From Phycisphaerales bacterium (GTDB lineage: Bacteria; Planctomycetota; Phycisphaerae; Phycisphaerales; UBA1924), in the NCBI GenBank assembly GCA_029260295.1, contig JAJDDN010000008.1:902193-966192 (forward strand): DNA of 64,000 nucleotides, in the 5' to 3' direction. A program made the position numbers and the translations under genes. The notes under the pieces were generated by a model. The model made no database searches. It had not been told where the DNA came from and saw nothing but the letters and a program-made list of their open reading frames with translations. Positions 26,055 to 36,321 of the stretch are shown piece by piece. The first letter of the stretch is position 1. Every line of letters begins with the position of its first letter.

Positions 26055-26320
26055 AAGTTTGATCCTGTCTGGGAGGTGTTCTAGACTTCTGGACGGCGGG
26101 CTTGTAAGGCCTGTTGATTGGAGACCTTTGTATGAACGATGGTTGTGCACAATGTCGGTGATTGGCTTTCCCAGCCAGATCACCCACCAGACGGGAAGGA
26201 CGCGGATCATGCGATGATCTGATCGTCCATTTCGGATGGGTTGCGGACTCTTGGATGAGCCGCGGCTGGCGTGCATGACCGGAACTCTTATGGGAGTCTC
26301 CGGTCGTTTGCGTTTTTAGA
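26055..26320 (+). ncRNA. Candidate structured RNA upstream of nusA
   Basis: The 443-base gap between fliM and nusA has no plausible protein but shows long-range pairing: GATCC (26061-26065) with GGATC (26204-26208), GTCTGG (26067-26072) with CCAGAC (26187-26192) and GGTG (26075-26078) with CACC (26181-26184). Inside are TTGTGCACAA (26143-26152) and TGGCT/AGCCA stems; then GATCAT-GCG-ATGATC; then an intrinsic terminator. A TATATA box lies at 26039-26046. It could be a small RNA or a leader/attenuator of the nusA operon. No known family matched by eye. Confidence 0.4.
26277..26317 (+). terminator. Intrinsic terminator upstream of nusA
   Basis: GACCGGA (26277-26283) pairs with TCCGGTC (26299-26305), with an inner ACTC/GAGT stem, then GTTTGCGTTTTT. 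It ends about 110 bases before the nusA start, so it terminates an upstream transcript or acts as an attenuator. Confidence 0.75.
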
Positions 26321-26426
26321 AATCCGATGCCAGTACTTTCTGCTGGTGTCTTTGAATCAACCGGCGGCAATGATCGCCAGACATCCCACCAACTTAACAA
26401 CACAACTGAAAGCCTGGAGCCCCCAA

Positions 26427-27812
26427 ATGAACACCCAAGAAATGATGCGAATCCTCGATGGTATTGCCCGCGAACGGAATGTCGAGAAATCTCTTCTGAT
26501 CTCTGATCTTGAGGCCGCGATGGTTTCGGCTTGCCGGAAGTACTTTGGGACGCTTGATGCTGAGGAGTTCTCTTGCACGGTTGATCCGTTGACCGGGGAG
26601 ATCAGTCTGTTCCGTTATGACGAGCCGCTTGAGATCAGCCCAGAGGACTTTGGCCGCATCGCTGCCCAGACCTTCAAGCAGGTGATGATCCAGCGTTTCC
26701 GCGATGACGAGCGTCAATCGCTGATGGAAGAGTTTGCAGGCCGCCAGGGTGAGCTTGTGACCGGGACGGCCCAGCGGTACGACCGCGGGGCACTCGTTGT
26801 CCAGGTTGATCGTGCTGAGTGCGTGATGCTCCGGAGTGAGCAGATCCCGGGCGAGCAGTTCATGCCTGGTGACCGGGTGCGGGCGTTTGTGCTTGATGTC
26901 AAGGACATGGGGGCGCAGGTCAAGATTTACCTGAGCCGGGCGCACCCTGACTTTATCAAATACCTGTTTGAAGTTGAAGTCCCCGAGGTTCTCGACCGGA
27001 CGATTGAGATCAAGGCGATCGCACGAGAGGCGGGCTACCGCACGAAGATGGCGGTTTCATCGATCGACTCGAAGGTTGACGCTGTCGGCGCCTGCGTTGG
27101 TATTCGCGGCTCGCGGATCAAGACCATCGTTGAAGAACTGAATGGCGAAAAGATTGACATTGTCCGCTGGAACGAGTCCTCGCAGATTCTAATCGCCAAC
27201 GCGCTCAAGCCTGCTGAGGTCAATGAGATCTCGCTGTGCTTCGAGCTTGGGCGTGCGACTGTTGTTGTGCGTGATGATCAGCTGTCGCTCGCGATCGGGA
27301 AGCGTGGCCAGAATGTCCGGCTTGGTGCTCGATTGACGGGCTGGGATGTTGACATTCTCACTCCTGAAGAGTTCACCAAGGGCTTGACGATCTTGTCGGA
27401 GACCCTGACACAGATCGAAGGCGTGACCGAAGACAAGGTTGACCGCTTGGCGGCTTTGGGCATGATCACGGTCTTTGACATCGAAGAGATCGGTGCTGAG
27501 GTCCTTGAAACAGAGCTCGAACTTACACCTGAAGTTGCCGCCCAGGCTGTTGAACTCTGTGCGGCCAAGGCATTGGTTGTTGCCGAGATCCAGGCCCGCG
27601 AGAAGGAAGAAGCGGCGGCCAAGCGTGCCGAGGAAGAAGCGGCGGCCTCGTCGATTCTTTCTGGCGATGTGAACCCCGCCGACAACCCAGAGGCTGCAGC
27701 CGCTGCGATTCTGGGCGGCGCGATTGGGGCACCGGCAACCGAAGAGGCCGTGGCTGACGAAGCCGAGGTCAAAGAGGCTGACAACCGTGCCTCCGACATT
27801 TTGGGCGGATAA
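26427..27812 (+). CDS. nusA: Transcription termination/antitermination factor NusA
   Basis: 461 residues from the ATG at 26427 (GGAG about 9 bases upstream). The N-terminal RNA-polymerase-binding domain (ARERNVEKSLLISDLEAAMVSACRKYFG), S1 domain (VTGTAQRYDRGALVVQVDRAECVMLRSEQIPGEQF), two KH domains (VGACVGIRGSRIKTIVEELNGEKIDIVRW; SLAIGKRGQNVRLGARLTGWDVDIL) and a helix-hairpin-helix segment (DKVDRLAALGMITVFDIEEIG) are in order. The tail is Ala/Glu-rich with repeats of SxILxG-type motifs. It controls pausing and termination. No rimP precedes it, which is unusual for the nusA-infB-rbfA operon. Confidence 0.95.
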   Translation: MNTQEMMRILDGIARERNVEKSLLISDLEAAMVSACRKYFGTLDAEEFSCTVDPLTGEISLFRYDEPLEISPEDFGRIAAQTFKQVMIQRFRDDERQSLMEEFAGRQGELVTGTAQRYDRGALVVQVDRAECVMLRSEQIPGEQFMPGDRVRAFVLDVKDMGAQVKIYLSRAHPDFIKYLFEVEVPEVLDRTIEIKAIAREAGYRTKMAVSSIDSKVDAVGACVGIRGSRIKTIVEELNGEKIDIVRWNESSQILIANALKPAEVNEISLCFELGRATVVVRDDQLSLAIGKRGQNVRLGARLTGWDVDILTPEEFTKGLTILSETLTQIEGVTEDKVDRLAALGMITVFDIEEIGAEVLETELELTPEVAAQAVELCAAKALVVAEIQAREKEEAAAKRAEEEAAASSILSGDVNPADNPEAAAAAILGGAIGAPATEEAVADEAEVKEADNRASDILGG

Positions 27813-27911
27813 AAGATTGGAATACCCACCGCACGCGGATTGCTTGCGGTGATTGAATACAGCAGACTGAGACACATTGACACTTTGACCGTTCGCTGAA
27901 CGGAGGACCAC

Positions 27912-30749
27912 TTGGCTAATACACGAATCTTCGAGCTCGCAAAAGAACTCGGCATTAAATCTAAATCAATCGTTGAGAAGTGCCACGCTGAAGGCATCCC
28001 CAAGGATGTCATCAAGAATCACATGTCAACGATCTCGATCGGTCTAGAGCAGACTGTTCGCGAGTGGTTCAGCAGCGAGAACACCGAAGAGTCTCCGCAC
28101 ACTGCGGTTGAGAAAACCGAAAAGGTTGATCTCGAGAAGGTCAGGACACCAGCCAAGGCAAAGAAGGCCAAGAAAGCTGTTGACGGTAGCACAGATGAGA
28201 CTGGTAACTCGGCTGTTGCCGTCGTCGCCGCTCCGCCTCCACCACCGCCTGCAACCAAGGTGGTCCCAACAGCACCTGCTGCACCGGCAGCACCTGCTGA
28301 AACCAAGGCGCCCAAAGCGTCTAAGGCACCCGCAGCTGCAGCTGCAGCACCGAAGGCAGCACCCGCTGTCCCTGTTGTTCCCGCTGCCAAGGCTCCGGCG
28401 GCAGAAGTACCGGCTGAGCCTATCGTCAGTGCTCCCGCTGCAGTTGAACCTGCACCTGAGGCAGCGGCAGACGATGTAACCGGCGTAGCAGACACTGCCA
28501 AAGCTGCTGCCAAGGCTCCGAAGAAGACTCCCCCACCGCCGCCACAGATGAATGTACCAACGCGTCCATCGGTGATCGTGCCGGCCGGGCCAAAGATCGA
28601 AGATTTGCAGAAGAAAGTTATTAAGCTTTCGGGTCCCAAGGTGATCCGTGTTGAGGCACCTGAGCGGATTGATCCGCCTCGTCGTCGTCCACCACCTCGC
28701 GAGGGTGGCGGGTATCAAGGCGGGGGTGGTGGCGGATACGGTGCTGGAGCGGGTCCTTCTGAAGGCCGTGCCCCTCGTGGCGGTTCGACACGCCGTCGTC
28801 CTCAAGGTGGCGCGGGTGTTCGTCCATCGGGGAGCGCAGGAAGCGGATGGAGTGAAGCGGATCTCAAAGAACGCGAAGCACGCCTCAAGCAATCCGGTGG
28901 TTACCTGCAGCGTCGTCAGAACCAGATGCGTTCGACCGCTGCGGCCTCGCAAAGTGCGGCCAAGGTCGGCGGGAAGGTTTCGATCTCGGAACCATTCACC
29001 ATCAAAGATCTGTCGGCAGCAACCGGTGTTAAGGGTGCCGACATTGTCAAGAAGCTCTTTATGCAGGGTGTGATCTCGAACATCAACTCCGGGATCGAAT
29101 CCGAAAAAGCCCAGGAGATCATGATTGACTGGGACATCGAGCTCGAAGTCGCAGAGGCCAAGGGTGCAGAAGAGCAGGTCGCCGAGCAGTTCGCTGAGCG
29201 TGACCGGACCAACGAGAAAGCACGCGGGCCGATCGTGACCATCCTTGGTCATGTGGATCACGGCAAGACCTCGCTGCTCGACAAAATCCGCAAGGCCAAT
29301 GTCGCCGATGGTGAAGCCGGCGGTATTACGCAGGCGACCAGCGCGTTCCGGGTTCCTGTCAAAACCGGAAGCGACGAGAAGTATGTCACCTTTATTGATA
29401 CACCTGGCCACGAAGCGTTTACCGCGATGCGAAGCCGAGGTGCCAATGTGACTGACATTGTCGTGCTGGTTGTTGCGGCCGATGACGGTGTGATGCCTCA
29501 GACTATTGAATCGATCTCGCACTCCAAGGCTGCGGGCGTTCCGATTATTGTCGCGCTCAACAAGATTGATAAGGAACAGGCGACCGATGGGAATATCCAG
29601 CGGATCTTGGGTCAGCTTGCTGAACATGGTCTAAACCCGGTTGAATGGGGCGGAGATACCGAAGTCATTAAGACCTCTGCAACCAAGGATATTGGTATCC
29701 AGGAGTTGCTTGAGATCCTTGATCTCCAGGCTGAGATCCTGGAACTCAAGGCGGATTATTCTGGTCAGGCACAGGGCACGGTTATTGAGGCCAACCCTGA
29801 GGGTGGGCGTGGTAATGTGGCCAACATCCTTGTCCAGGAAGGGGAGCTGAAGGTTGGCGACTTTATTGTCATGGGCCGAGCTTTTGGTCGCGTGCGTGAC
29901 ATTACTGATGACCATGGCAAACGGATCAAGAAGGCGCTGCCACCGATCCCGGTCCAGATCTCTGGTATCAACGATCTGCCTGACGCGGGTGACAAGTTCT
30001 ACTGTGTCAGTTCCCTGAAGGAAGCAGAGAAGGCGGCTGAACAACGGCGCGAACGCGAACGGCTTGAGCATCTCGCTCAGCCGAAGGTCACGCTTGACTC
30101 GATGTTCTCACAGATGGCTGACAACGAGCTCAAGGAAATCCTTGTGGTGCTCAAGGCCGATGTGCAGGGCTCGGTTGATGTGCTCAAGTCTGAGATCGAG
30201 AAGGTTTCGGGCGATGAGGTCAAGGTCCGCGTGATCCACTCGGCTGTGGGCGGGATTACCGAGTCTGACATCTTGCTGGCCAACGCGTCTGACGCGGTGA
30301 TCATCGGGTTTAATGTTATTGCCAACTCCAAGGGCCGTACGCTGGCGGAGGCTAAGCGGGTCGAGATCCGGAACTACCAGGTCATCTACCACATTGTCGA
30401 GGACATGAAGAAGGCGGCCGAGGGGATGCTTGCTCCGGAGATCCGCGAAGAGGTCCTGGGTCATGCCGAGGTCCGCGAGGTCTTCAAGGTATCCAAGGTC
30501 GGCGCCATTGCGGGTTGCTATGTCACCAACGGTGTTGTGCAGCGTGACGCGTTTATCCGTGTTACACGCGACGGCGTTGTTGTTGAGAACAACCGGAAGC
30601 TCGATCAGCTCAAGCGTTTCAAGGACGATGCGAAGGAAGTTCGCTCGAACATGGAATGCGGCATGAAGGTCGCCGGGTACGACGACATCAAGACCGGCGA
30701 TGTGATCGAATGCTACAAGAGTGTTGAGATCGCTCGGACGCTTGATTAA
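27912..30749 (+). CDS. infB: Translation initiation factor IF-2
   Basis: 945 residues from a TTG with GGAGG 5 bases upstream. The N-terminal IF2_N domain ([25 protein letters not shown]) is followed by a long Ala/Pro/Lys low-complexity linker to about residue 260 and a Gly/Arg-rich part. A second IF2_N ([31 protein letters not shown]) precedes the GTPase: G1 GHVDHGKT from residue 446, G3 DTPGHEAF, G4 NKID. The C-terminal domains end [18 protein letters not shown]. It places initiator tRNA on the 30S subunit. The low-complexity linker makes a long spurious antisense frame. Confidence 0.97.
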   Translation: MANTRIFELAKELGIKSKSIVEKCHAEGIPKDVIKNHMSTISIGLEQTVREWFSSENTEESPHTAVEKTEKVDLEKVRTPAKAKKAKKAVDGSTDETGNSAVAVVAAPPPPPPATKVVPTAPAAPAAPAETKAPKASKAPAAAAAAPKAAPAVPVVPAAKAPAAEVPAEPIVSAPAAVEPAPEAAADDVTGVADTAKAAAKAPKKTPPPPPQMNVPTRPSVIVPAGPKIEDLQKKVIKLSGPKVIRVEAPERIDPPRRRPPPREGGGYQGGGGGGYGAGAGPSEGRAPRGGSTRRRPQGGAGVRPSGSAGSGWSEADLKEREARLKQSGGYLQRRQNQMRSTAAASQSAAKVGGKVSISEPFTIKDLSAATGVKGADIVKKLFMQGVISNINSGIESEKAQEIMIDWDIELEVAEAKGAEEQVAEQFAERDRTNEKARGPIVTILGHVDHGKTSLLDKIRKANVADGEAGGITQATSAFRVPVKTGSDEKYVTFIDTPGHEAFTAMRSRGANVTDIVVLVVAADDGVMPQTIESISHSKAAGVPIIVALNKIDKEQATDGNIQRILGQLAEHGLNPVEWGGDTEVIKTSATKDIGIQELLEILDLQAEILELKADYSGQAQGTVIEANPEGGRGNVANILVQEGELKVGDFIVMGRAFGRVRDITDDHGKRIKKALPPIPVQISGINDLPDAGDKFYCVSSLKEAEKAAEQRRERERLEHLAQPKVTLDSMFSQMADNELKEILVVLKADVQGSVDVLKSEIEKVSGDEVKVRVIHSAVGGITESDILLANASDAVIIGFNVIANSKGRTLAEAKRVEIRNYQVIYHIVEDMKKAAEGMLAPEIREEVLGHAEVREVFKVSKVGAIAGCYVTNGVVQRDAFIRVTRDGVVVENNRKLDQLKRFKDDAKEVRSNMECGMKVAGYDDIKTGDVIECYKSVEIARTLD

Positions 30750-30772
30750 ACGGACCTGCTGGAGACTGTTCT

Positions 30773-31177
30773 ATGAGACGACGGGCACAACAGATTGCTT
30801 CGACGCTGCAGCGTGAGTTGCAGAAGGTAATGGCCAAGGGCTTTAATGACCCACGCATCCGCGGGATGATCACGGTCACCAAGGTTGAGTTGACCGATGA
30901 TCTAAAGAACGCCAAGGCGTACATCAGTGTGATGCCCGAGGAACGCGCTGAACTCACGATGCACGGGATCAAGGCGGCGTCCAAGCGGATCCGCCGGGAT
31001 GTGATGGAGCGGATCCATATGAAGGAGATGCCATCGCTGCGGTTTGTCTATGACCATGGGATGCGAGAGCAGCAGGTTATTTCTGATCTGCTGGCGGCTG
31101 ACCCGTTCCGTGACAAGGTGCCGGCCCTTCCCGATGAGCAGATCGAAGACGACCAGATTGAATCGACTGAGGAGTAA
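30773..31177 (+). CDS. rbfA: Ribosome-binding factor A
   Basis: 134 residues. The KH-like RbfA fold is seen in RAQQIASTLQRELQKVM, DPRIRGMITVTKVELTDDLKNAKAYISVM and KRIRRDVMERIHMKEMPSLRFVYDHGMREQQVISDLL. It binds the 30S subunit and helps 16S rRNA maturation, especially in the cold. It follows infB by 23 bases and precedes a GTG-started gene by 2 bases, so all are in one operon. The acidic C-terminal tail is normal for the family. Confidence 0.95.
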   Translation: MRRRAQQIASTLQRELQKVMAKGFNDPRIRGMITVTKVELTDDLKNAKAYISVMPEERAELTMHGIKAASKRIRRDVMERIHMKEMPSLRFVYDHGMREQQVISDLLAADPFRDKVPALPDEQIEDDQIESTEE

Positions 31178-31179
31178 GC

Positions 31180-31824
31180 GTGGCGTCCAGTGATGCGTAC
31201 AACCCGGAAGCCTTGCTAGCCCTGATTGGCCAGAGCACGGATTGGTCGGCCCCGGTGGATGCCGAGTCCGTGTGCCCGAGCCCTGAGTGGTGCACCGACC
31301 CGCTTGTCCATGAGCTGGTGTTCTCGATGATGTTGTGGGAATCGTCGATCGAGAACGCGGTCAAGGCGATGGCGAAAATCCATGCGGAGTTTGTGGATTA
31401 CAACGAACTCCGGGTGTGCTTTCCTCATGAGATCGAGGCCCTGCTTGGGTCGCGGTATCAGCGGGCCGAGGACCGGTCAACGCGGCTCATCGATTCGCTG
31501 CGGCAGATCTACTTCACGCATCAACGACTGACTCTTGAGCCACTGCGTGAGATGAGTAAACGAGAGGCACGGGATTTCTTGGTGTCGATCGAATCACTCC
31601 CGCGGTTTGTTGTCTCACGGATCCTGCTCCTCGGGCTCGAAGCTCATGCACTACCGATGGACGCGAAGATCGCCCGGGCATTGCACAAAGCGGATTTGAT
31701 CAAGAGCGCCAAGAATCCCGACACGATCGCGGTCACCCTCGAACGCTCCATCCGGGCGAATCAATCGCTTGAAACCTACACACGCATGGAACGCTGGCTC
31801 ATTTCATTCGAAGGTAAATCATGA
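31180..31824 (+). CDS. HhH-GPD-like (endonuclease III-fold) protein, apparently without catalytic lysine
   Basis: 214 residues from a GTG, with GAGGAG about 7 bases upstream inside rbfA. The all-helical sequence has the order of an endonuclease III-like glycosylase: MLWESSIENAVKAMAKIHAEFVDYNELRVCFPHEIEALLG corresponds to the N-terminal helices, and LPRFVVSRILLLGLEAHALPMDAKIARAL to the helix-hairpin-helix plus the Asp loop. Where active enzymes have LPGVGRKTA with a catalytic Lys, here there is LPRFVVSRI. No iron-sulfur cysteines are present. It may be a non-catalytic relative. Its stop overlaps the next start by 4 bases. Confidence 0.6.
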   Translation: MASSDAYNPEALLALIGQSTDWSAPVDAESVCPSPEWCTDPLVHELVFSMMLWESSIENAVKAMAKIHAEFVDYNELRVCFPHEIEALLGSRYQRAEDRSTRLIDSLRQIYFTHQRLTLEPLREMSKREARDFLVSIESLPRFVVSRILLLGLEAHALPMDAKIARALHKADLIKSAKNPDTIAVTLERSIRANQSLETYTRMERWLISFEGKS

Positions 31825-34800
31825 TTCATCCGCGGCACCCCTGCATGGCTGGATTGGCCCTCACCATCGCCGCACTGGCTGGGTGCTCGACTGGTCAATC
31901 GGTTTCGCCCAATCCCAAGCCCAGCACGCAATACACCGCAGGATTTGAGAACCTCGATACACAATCCAGGCTTGAGATGCTCGCCGAACGCGAAGCGATC
32001 AATCCATCGGTCAGCGACCGTGGCTTTGCCAACCGGATCATGAAGGGGCGGCTCTTAGAACTGCCGGCCGGGACTGCCGAGTTTGAACGGGCCCACCGCT
32101 CGGGCGACGAGGTGCTTACCGATGTTCTGGGTCATACCGGATCTGCCCAGAGCGATGAGATCCCGCTGCTTCCTGCGATTGCCAAGGGGTATGTGCGTGC
32201 GCGTGCCGCGATGCTTAATGATGAGACCGAGCAGGCTGTTGGCTTGTTTGAGCAGCTCCACTCCGCATCCCCGGAGTCTGCCGAAATATTAATCGGTCTC
32301 GGGGATGCCCACAATCGCGCGGGCAACCGGTTGCAAGCGTCGCAGGCGTATCTGCGTGCGGTCGATCTCGGCGACCGGACGGTCCGTGCACTTGTGTACG
32401 GCGCGATGGGATCGACCGACGATCCCGATCGGGTCATCGAACTCGGGGCGATGATCTGGACTGCTGAGGATTCTCATGATCGTGCCGGGCGGCTGCTTGG
32501 TGGGGTGATGCTTGGGCAGGCGTTGATTGAGAGCGGTCACTTTGCGGCCGGTGCTGAGATCATGTCCGATGCGATGAATCTGCTCGATGCCCAGACTGTT
32601 CGTGATCCGCGCTACCGGCGCGAGCTTGTGCAGCTCTATACCAAGCGTGCAGAGCAATACGCCTCGCTCGGGGATGCGTGGATGCTTCTGAACCGATCTG
32701 ATCGGGCGATGGAGCATTACGATCTTGCGGGATCAATGGTGACCAGTATCCCACTAGAACTGATGAGCCGGAGAGTTGCGGCCCACATGATGAGCGGGCA
32801 CAGCGCTCAAGGTACTCTGGCACTGCTGGACTGGATTGAGGCCAACCCCGGGAATGACTCTGGGGATTTCGAAGAACTCCTCGGGACCCTGAGCGACCAT
32901 CCACTGATCGGGGAGCTGGTCTTTGATTCGCTTGTTGCACGAACACAGGACCGGGCCAATCCGGTCTCCCAGCGGCGGGCACTCTTGGGGATGACGCTGG
33001 GGCTTGCGGAGAGTTCAGAGCAGAGCGTGGCCCTTCTGTCGGCGGCTGATCCTGAAATCGTTTCGCCTGTTGGCTGCGCCCGTGTGCTGAGCCGGTTTGA
33101 AAGCCAGGCGGCAAAGATCGGTGCGTTGATGACTGTTCTTGAACGCGCACCAACGATCGGGGCGGTCGCGGTTCCTGCGTTGATCCGGCTTGATGGGCGG
33201 CCTGTTGAGATGCTGGCGGCGATCGAGGGGGATTCGCAGTCGGCTCAACTGATGCGGTGCTTGATTGTGCTCAACCTGCAGCGGCCCGACCTGCTCGAAT
33301 CTTTGGGCGCGATGGACGCGGATTCATTGCCACTCGATACGCTTTCGACAAGCTGGTTGATTGCCCACGGCAGAGCGGCCGCGATGGGGGCACGGTGGGA
33401 GCTTGCGGATCGGCTGCTCAAAGAATGCGCTTCGCGCGAGGCTTCGATGGATGCTGCGGAGCGGTTTTTCTATGTGAACTCGCTTGTGACGGCTAATCAG
33501 TTTGCACAGGCTCTTGAGATCATTGAACAACGGGTGTCTGAGCCTGACGCTACGGCGGGTGATTGGCTTGAGTATGCTCGGATCATTCAGGTGGCCGGGG
33601 ATCAGGGGAAAGTGCTCGAAGCCCTCGAACGCGCGATTGAACTGGATCCGTACGACGAGACGATCTATGAGCAGTTGATTTCATTGCGGGGACCATCTGG
33701 AGCGTTTCAGGATGTAGACGAGCTGCGCAGCATTACCCGGTCGCTTGCGCAGCGGCTGCCGGGCTCGGCGTTGGTCAAGCTCATCCGCACGCACGAGATG
33801 GTTGCCGGCGGCGAGGCGATGATTCCCCGGAGCGAGCGGATGCTCGTTGATATTCACACGCAGCATCCGTGGCGCGAGATCGGGACGGATCTGATGCTGA
33901 GTATCTGGGCGACCCAGTCATCGACAGGAGATGCCAACGCGATCCGGCGCGGTCTTGGTTGGATTGATGGCCAACTCGAATTCATGCCGGGATCTGTAGG
34001 GCTCATTGGAGCCAAGGCTCGGCTAATGGTGCTCGGGGGCGATTCACTTGGCAGTGAGTTCTTTCTTGATGAGATGCACGAACTGATCCCTTCGCGGTCA
34101 CTGGGGCGGCTCCACGAGGGGCTGATCCGTTCTGATGAGCAGCGGCGTGATGAAGCGGACCAGCTCTCGTTGTCGAGGCTTGAGGGTTTGGTTTCGGTTT
34201 CGGATTGTTTGGAGCGGCTCGAACGGGCCGCGGGCTCGGGGCGGCTCAATGAATACGAACCCGATGTGCTTGTGCCAATCGGCGACTCGTGGAAGCTCGG
34301 GATGGGGCAGACATTGCGGATTGTTCGGGTGCTTGGTGCACTCGCCCAGGCGGGCGACGAGGTTGCCGGCACGACCCTGATGCTCGAACTCGTTGAACGA
34401 ACAAGACAGCAGAGCACCGGCGAGTTTGTCGAAGGCGGGATCGATCCGCTGGCGTCGTTGAATCTGATCGAGATTGTGATCCGGCCGAACGCGCCCGGGT
34501 TCTCGATGGACCGGTACGAACAACTTCTGCGGGATCAGAGTGCTGATCCTGATGCGGGCGATCTGATCACCGCTTCGCTCCAGGCCCTGCTTAAGTGGCG
34601 GACCCCGAGTGATGCACTGGATCTGGTTGCTCGGCTGAGTATCACCAATGATGGGCTCATCGACGAAGACCTGGTTTCAACGCTCGCGTCGTTGCTTGGG
34701 CAGATCGGATCGGCTGACGATATTACGCGATCAATCGAGCGGCTTGAATCGGCGGGGCTGCTTGCCAGTGCACGCGATTCGGCGGTTCTTTCGATCGGGA

Positions 34801-35519
34801 CGCTCAAGGAAGAGGCGATGGCCGATGCGGGCGACCGGGGCGGGGTGATCGCGGATCTGGTGTACTCGATCGCGGTCGTGGCCTCGTTCTATGAGCGGGA
34901 TGCCGAATCAACAGCGATGTACCGGCTTGCCCTTTCGCACGATCCGGACCATGCGTGGGCCAACAATGATCTTGGGTACCACATGGTCGAGGACGGCGGG
35001 GATCTTGACGAAGCCGAGCGGCTGCTGCTGATTGCTCACCAGGCCGAGCCTGATGCGGCGAGTATTACGGACTCACTTGCTTGGGCTCGCTATGCGATGG
35101 GGATCATGGAGAACGAGCTCGATGAGAATGGCGAGATTGTCCGCATGGGCGCCAAGGAGTTGCTGCAGGAAGCGTTGTCGCTTGATGATGGCCCGGAGAA
35201 TGCGACGATCCATGACCACCTGGGTGATGCGCTTTGGATGCTTGGTGAGTTTGATGATGCGCTCTCGGCGTGGCTTGATGCGGAGACTCAGCTCAGAAGC
35301 CGACTGACGGAGCTGGCCAACCAGACCATCGCCAACCCGACGGCTCTTGAATCGATCCGGACAGAACTCAGCACGATCCGGTTTAAGATTGCTGATGGGG
35401 AATCTGGGCGTGTGCCTGGGGTGACCAAGACTGCTGTGGGGCTTCCTGTGCCCGATCCGTCTGAGGTGACTGATGAAAATTCGAGTGATATAGTCAACGA
35501 GATTGACCCTACGAAATAG
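31821..35519 (+). CDS. Giant TPR-repeat lipoprotein
   Basis: 1232 residues. The lipoprotein signal ends LAALAGC (Cys22). The rest is helical with many TPR-like repeats: AGNRLQASQAYLRAVDLG, QGKVLEALERAIELDPYDETIYEQLISL, AESTAMYRLALSHDPDHAWANNDLGYHMVEDGGDLDEAERLLLIAHQAEPDAASITDSLAWARY and FDDALSAWLDAETQLRSRL. The C-terminal quartet is the clearest and contains the NNDLGY and DSLAWARY forms typical of outer-membrane-associated TPR proteins. The function is unknown; such proteins often scaffold secretion or envelope complexes. The start overlaps the upstream gene by 4 bases. Confidence 0.8.
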   Translation: MIHPRHPCMAGLALTIAALAGCSTGQSVSPNPKPSTQYTAGFENLDTQSRLEMLAEREAINPSVSDRGFANRIMKGRLLELPAGTAEFERAHRSGDEVLTDVLGHTGSAQSDEIPLLPAIAKGYVRARAAMLNDETEQAVGLFEQLHSASPESAEILIGLGDAHNRAGNRLQASQAYLRAVDLGDRTVRALVYGAMGSTDDPDRVIELGAMIWTAEDSHDRAGRLLGGVMLGQALIESGHFAAGAEIMSDAMNLLDAQTVRDPRYRRELVQLYTKRAEQYASLGDAWMLLNRSDRAMEHYDLAGSMVTSIPLELMSRRVAAHMMSGHSAQGTLALLDWIEANPGNDSGDFEELLGTLSDHPLIGELVFDSLVARTQDRANPVSQRRALLGMTLGLAESSEQSVALLSAADPEIVSPVGCARVLSRFESQAAKIGALMTVLERAPTIGAVAVPALIRLDGRPVEMLAAIEGDSQSAQLMRCLIVLNLQRPDLLESLGAMDADSLPLDTLSTSWLIAHGRAAAMGARWELADRLLKECASREASMDAAERFFYVNSLVTANQFAQALEIIEQRVSEPDATAGDWLEYARIIQVAGDQGKVLEALERAIELDPYDETIYEQLISLRGPSGAFQDVDELRSITRSLAQRLPGSALVKLIRTHEMVAGGEAMIPRSERMLVDIHTQHPWREIGTDLMLSIWATQSSTGDANAIRRGLGWIDGQLEFMPGSVGLIGAKARLMVLGGDSLGSEFFLDEMHELIPSRSLGRLHEGLIRSDEQRRDEADQLSLSRLEGLVSVSDCLERLERAAGSGRLNEYEPDVLVPIGDSWKLGMGQTLRIVRVLGALAQAGDEVAGTTLMLELVERTRQQSTGEFVEGGIDPLASLNLIEIVIRPNAPGFSMDRYEQLLRDQSADPDAGDLITASLQALLKWRTPSDALDLVARLSITNDGLIDEDLVSTLASLLGQIGSADDITRSIERLESAGLLASARDSAVLSIGTLKEEAMADAGDRGGVIADLVYSIAVVASFYERDAESTAMYRLALSHDPDHAWANNDLGYHMVEDGGDLDEAERLLLIAHQAEPDAASITDSLAWARYAMGIMENELDENGEIVRMGAKELLQEALSLDDGPENATIHDHLGDALWMLGEFDDALSAWLDAETQLRSRLTELANQTIANPTALESIRTELSTIRFKIADGESGRVPGVTKTAVGLPVPDPSEVTDENSSDIVNEIDPTK

Positions 35520-35556
35520 GGCCAGCGAGTAGTTTTACGAAGAAGAGGTAGCAGCG

Positions 35557-36318
35557 ATGGCTGGACATAGTAAATGGTCGAATATCAAGCACCGCAAGGC
35601 ACGCCAGGACAAGGTCAAGGCGCGGGTGTGGTCCAAGTGTTCTAAAGCGATCATGGTCGCGGCCCGCTCGGGTGGTCCTGATCCAGACTCGAACCTGACT
35701 CTTCGCTACGCGATTGATGAAGCGAAGTACTCCAATATGCCTAAGGACACGATCAAGCGGGCGATTGATAAGGGTGCCGGCGAGGTCGGCGGGGCCGACT
35801 TCCAGGAGCTTGTTTACGAGGGCTACGGCCCGGGCGGGACGGCGCTGCTAATCCTGTCGCTTACTGACAACAACACACGCACCGTTGGCGATGTCCGCAA
35901 CTCGTTTAAAAAGGGTGGCGGGTCGATGGGCAACGCGGGGACGGTCGCGTTTATGTTTGCGACCAAGGGGCAGATTATCCTTGATGCCAACAAGTACGAC
36001 GAGGACACCATCATGGATGTCGCGCTCGAAGCTGGTGCTGACGATGTGATCTCTCCTGAGGGCGACGGCGATGACAAGGGGATGTGGACCATCATGACCG
36101 ATGTCGGTGAGTTCCAGGCGGTCAAGGTTGCTCTTGAAGCGGCGGAGATCGAGATTGTCGAAGCGGAGATCGCTCGGATCCCGGACAACACGGTTGAGGT
36201 TACGGGCGATGATGTCCGCAAGATGATGAACCTGATCGAGGTGCTCGAAGAACTCGAGGACATCCAGAAGGTGTATTCGAACGCGGACTTTGATCCTGAC
36301 GAACTCGCCAAGCTCTAA
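35557..36318 (+). CDS. YebC/PmpR-family protein
   Basis: 253 residues, the usual family length. The start MAGHSKWSNIKHRKARQDKVKARVWSK and the block RYAIDEAKYSNMPKDTIKRAIDKGAG are diagnostic, followed by YEGYGPGGTALLILSLTDNNTRTVGDVRNSFKKGGGSMG. Members act as DNA-binding regulators or as translation factors that relieve ribosome stalling on proline stretches; which applies here cannot be told. GAGGTAG precedes the ATG. A DUF1643 gene begins 3 bases after the stop. Confidence 0.95.
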   Translation: MAGHSKWSNIKHRKARQDKVKARVWSKCSKAIMVAARSGGPDPDSNLTLRYAIDEAKYSNMPKDTIKRAIDKGAGEVGGADFQELVYEGYGPGGTALLILSLTDNNTRTVGDVRNSFKKGGGSMGNAGTVAFMFATKGQIILDANKYDEDTIMDVALEAGADDVISPEGDGDDKGMWTIMTDVGEFQAVKVALEAAEIEIVEAEIARIPDNTVEVTGDDVRKMMNLIEVLEELEDIQKVYSNADFDPDELAKL

Positions 36319-36321
36319 GCG

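Noticed and set aside
26181-26212. GGGAAGGA near CGCGG resembling the SRP RNA tetraloop region
   Set aside because: The flanking bases cannot form the UCC-GGAA-GGA stem and the asymmetric loop is absent; the T-box motif was also looked for and not found.
28044-29627. 527-residue open frame antisense to infB
   Set aside because: It mirrors the Ala/Pro/Lys low-complexity linker of IF-2, shows no domain and has odd Cys/Arg-rich composition; infB is certain on the other strand.
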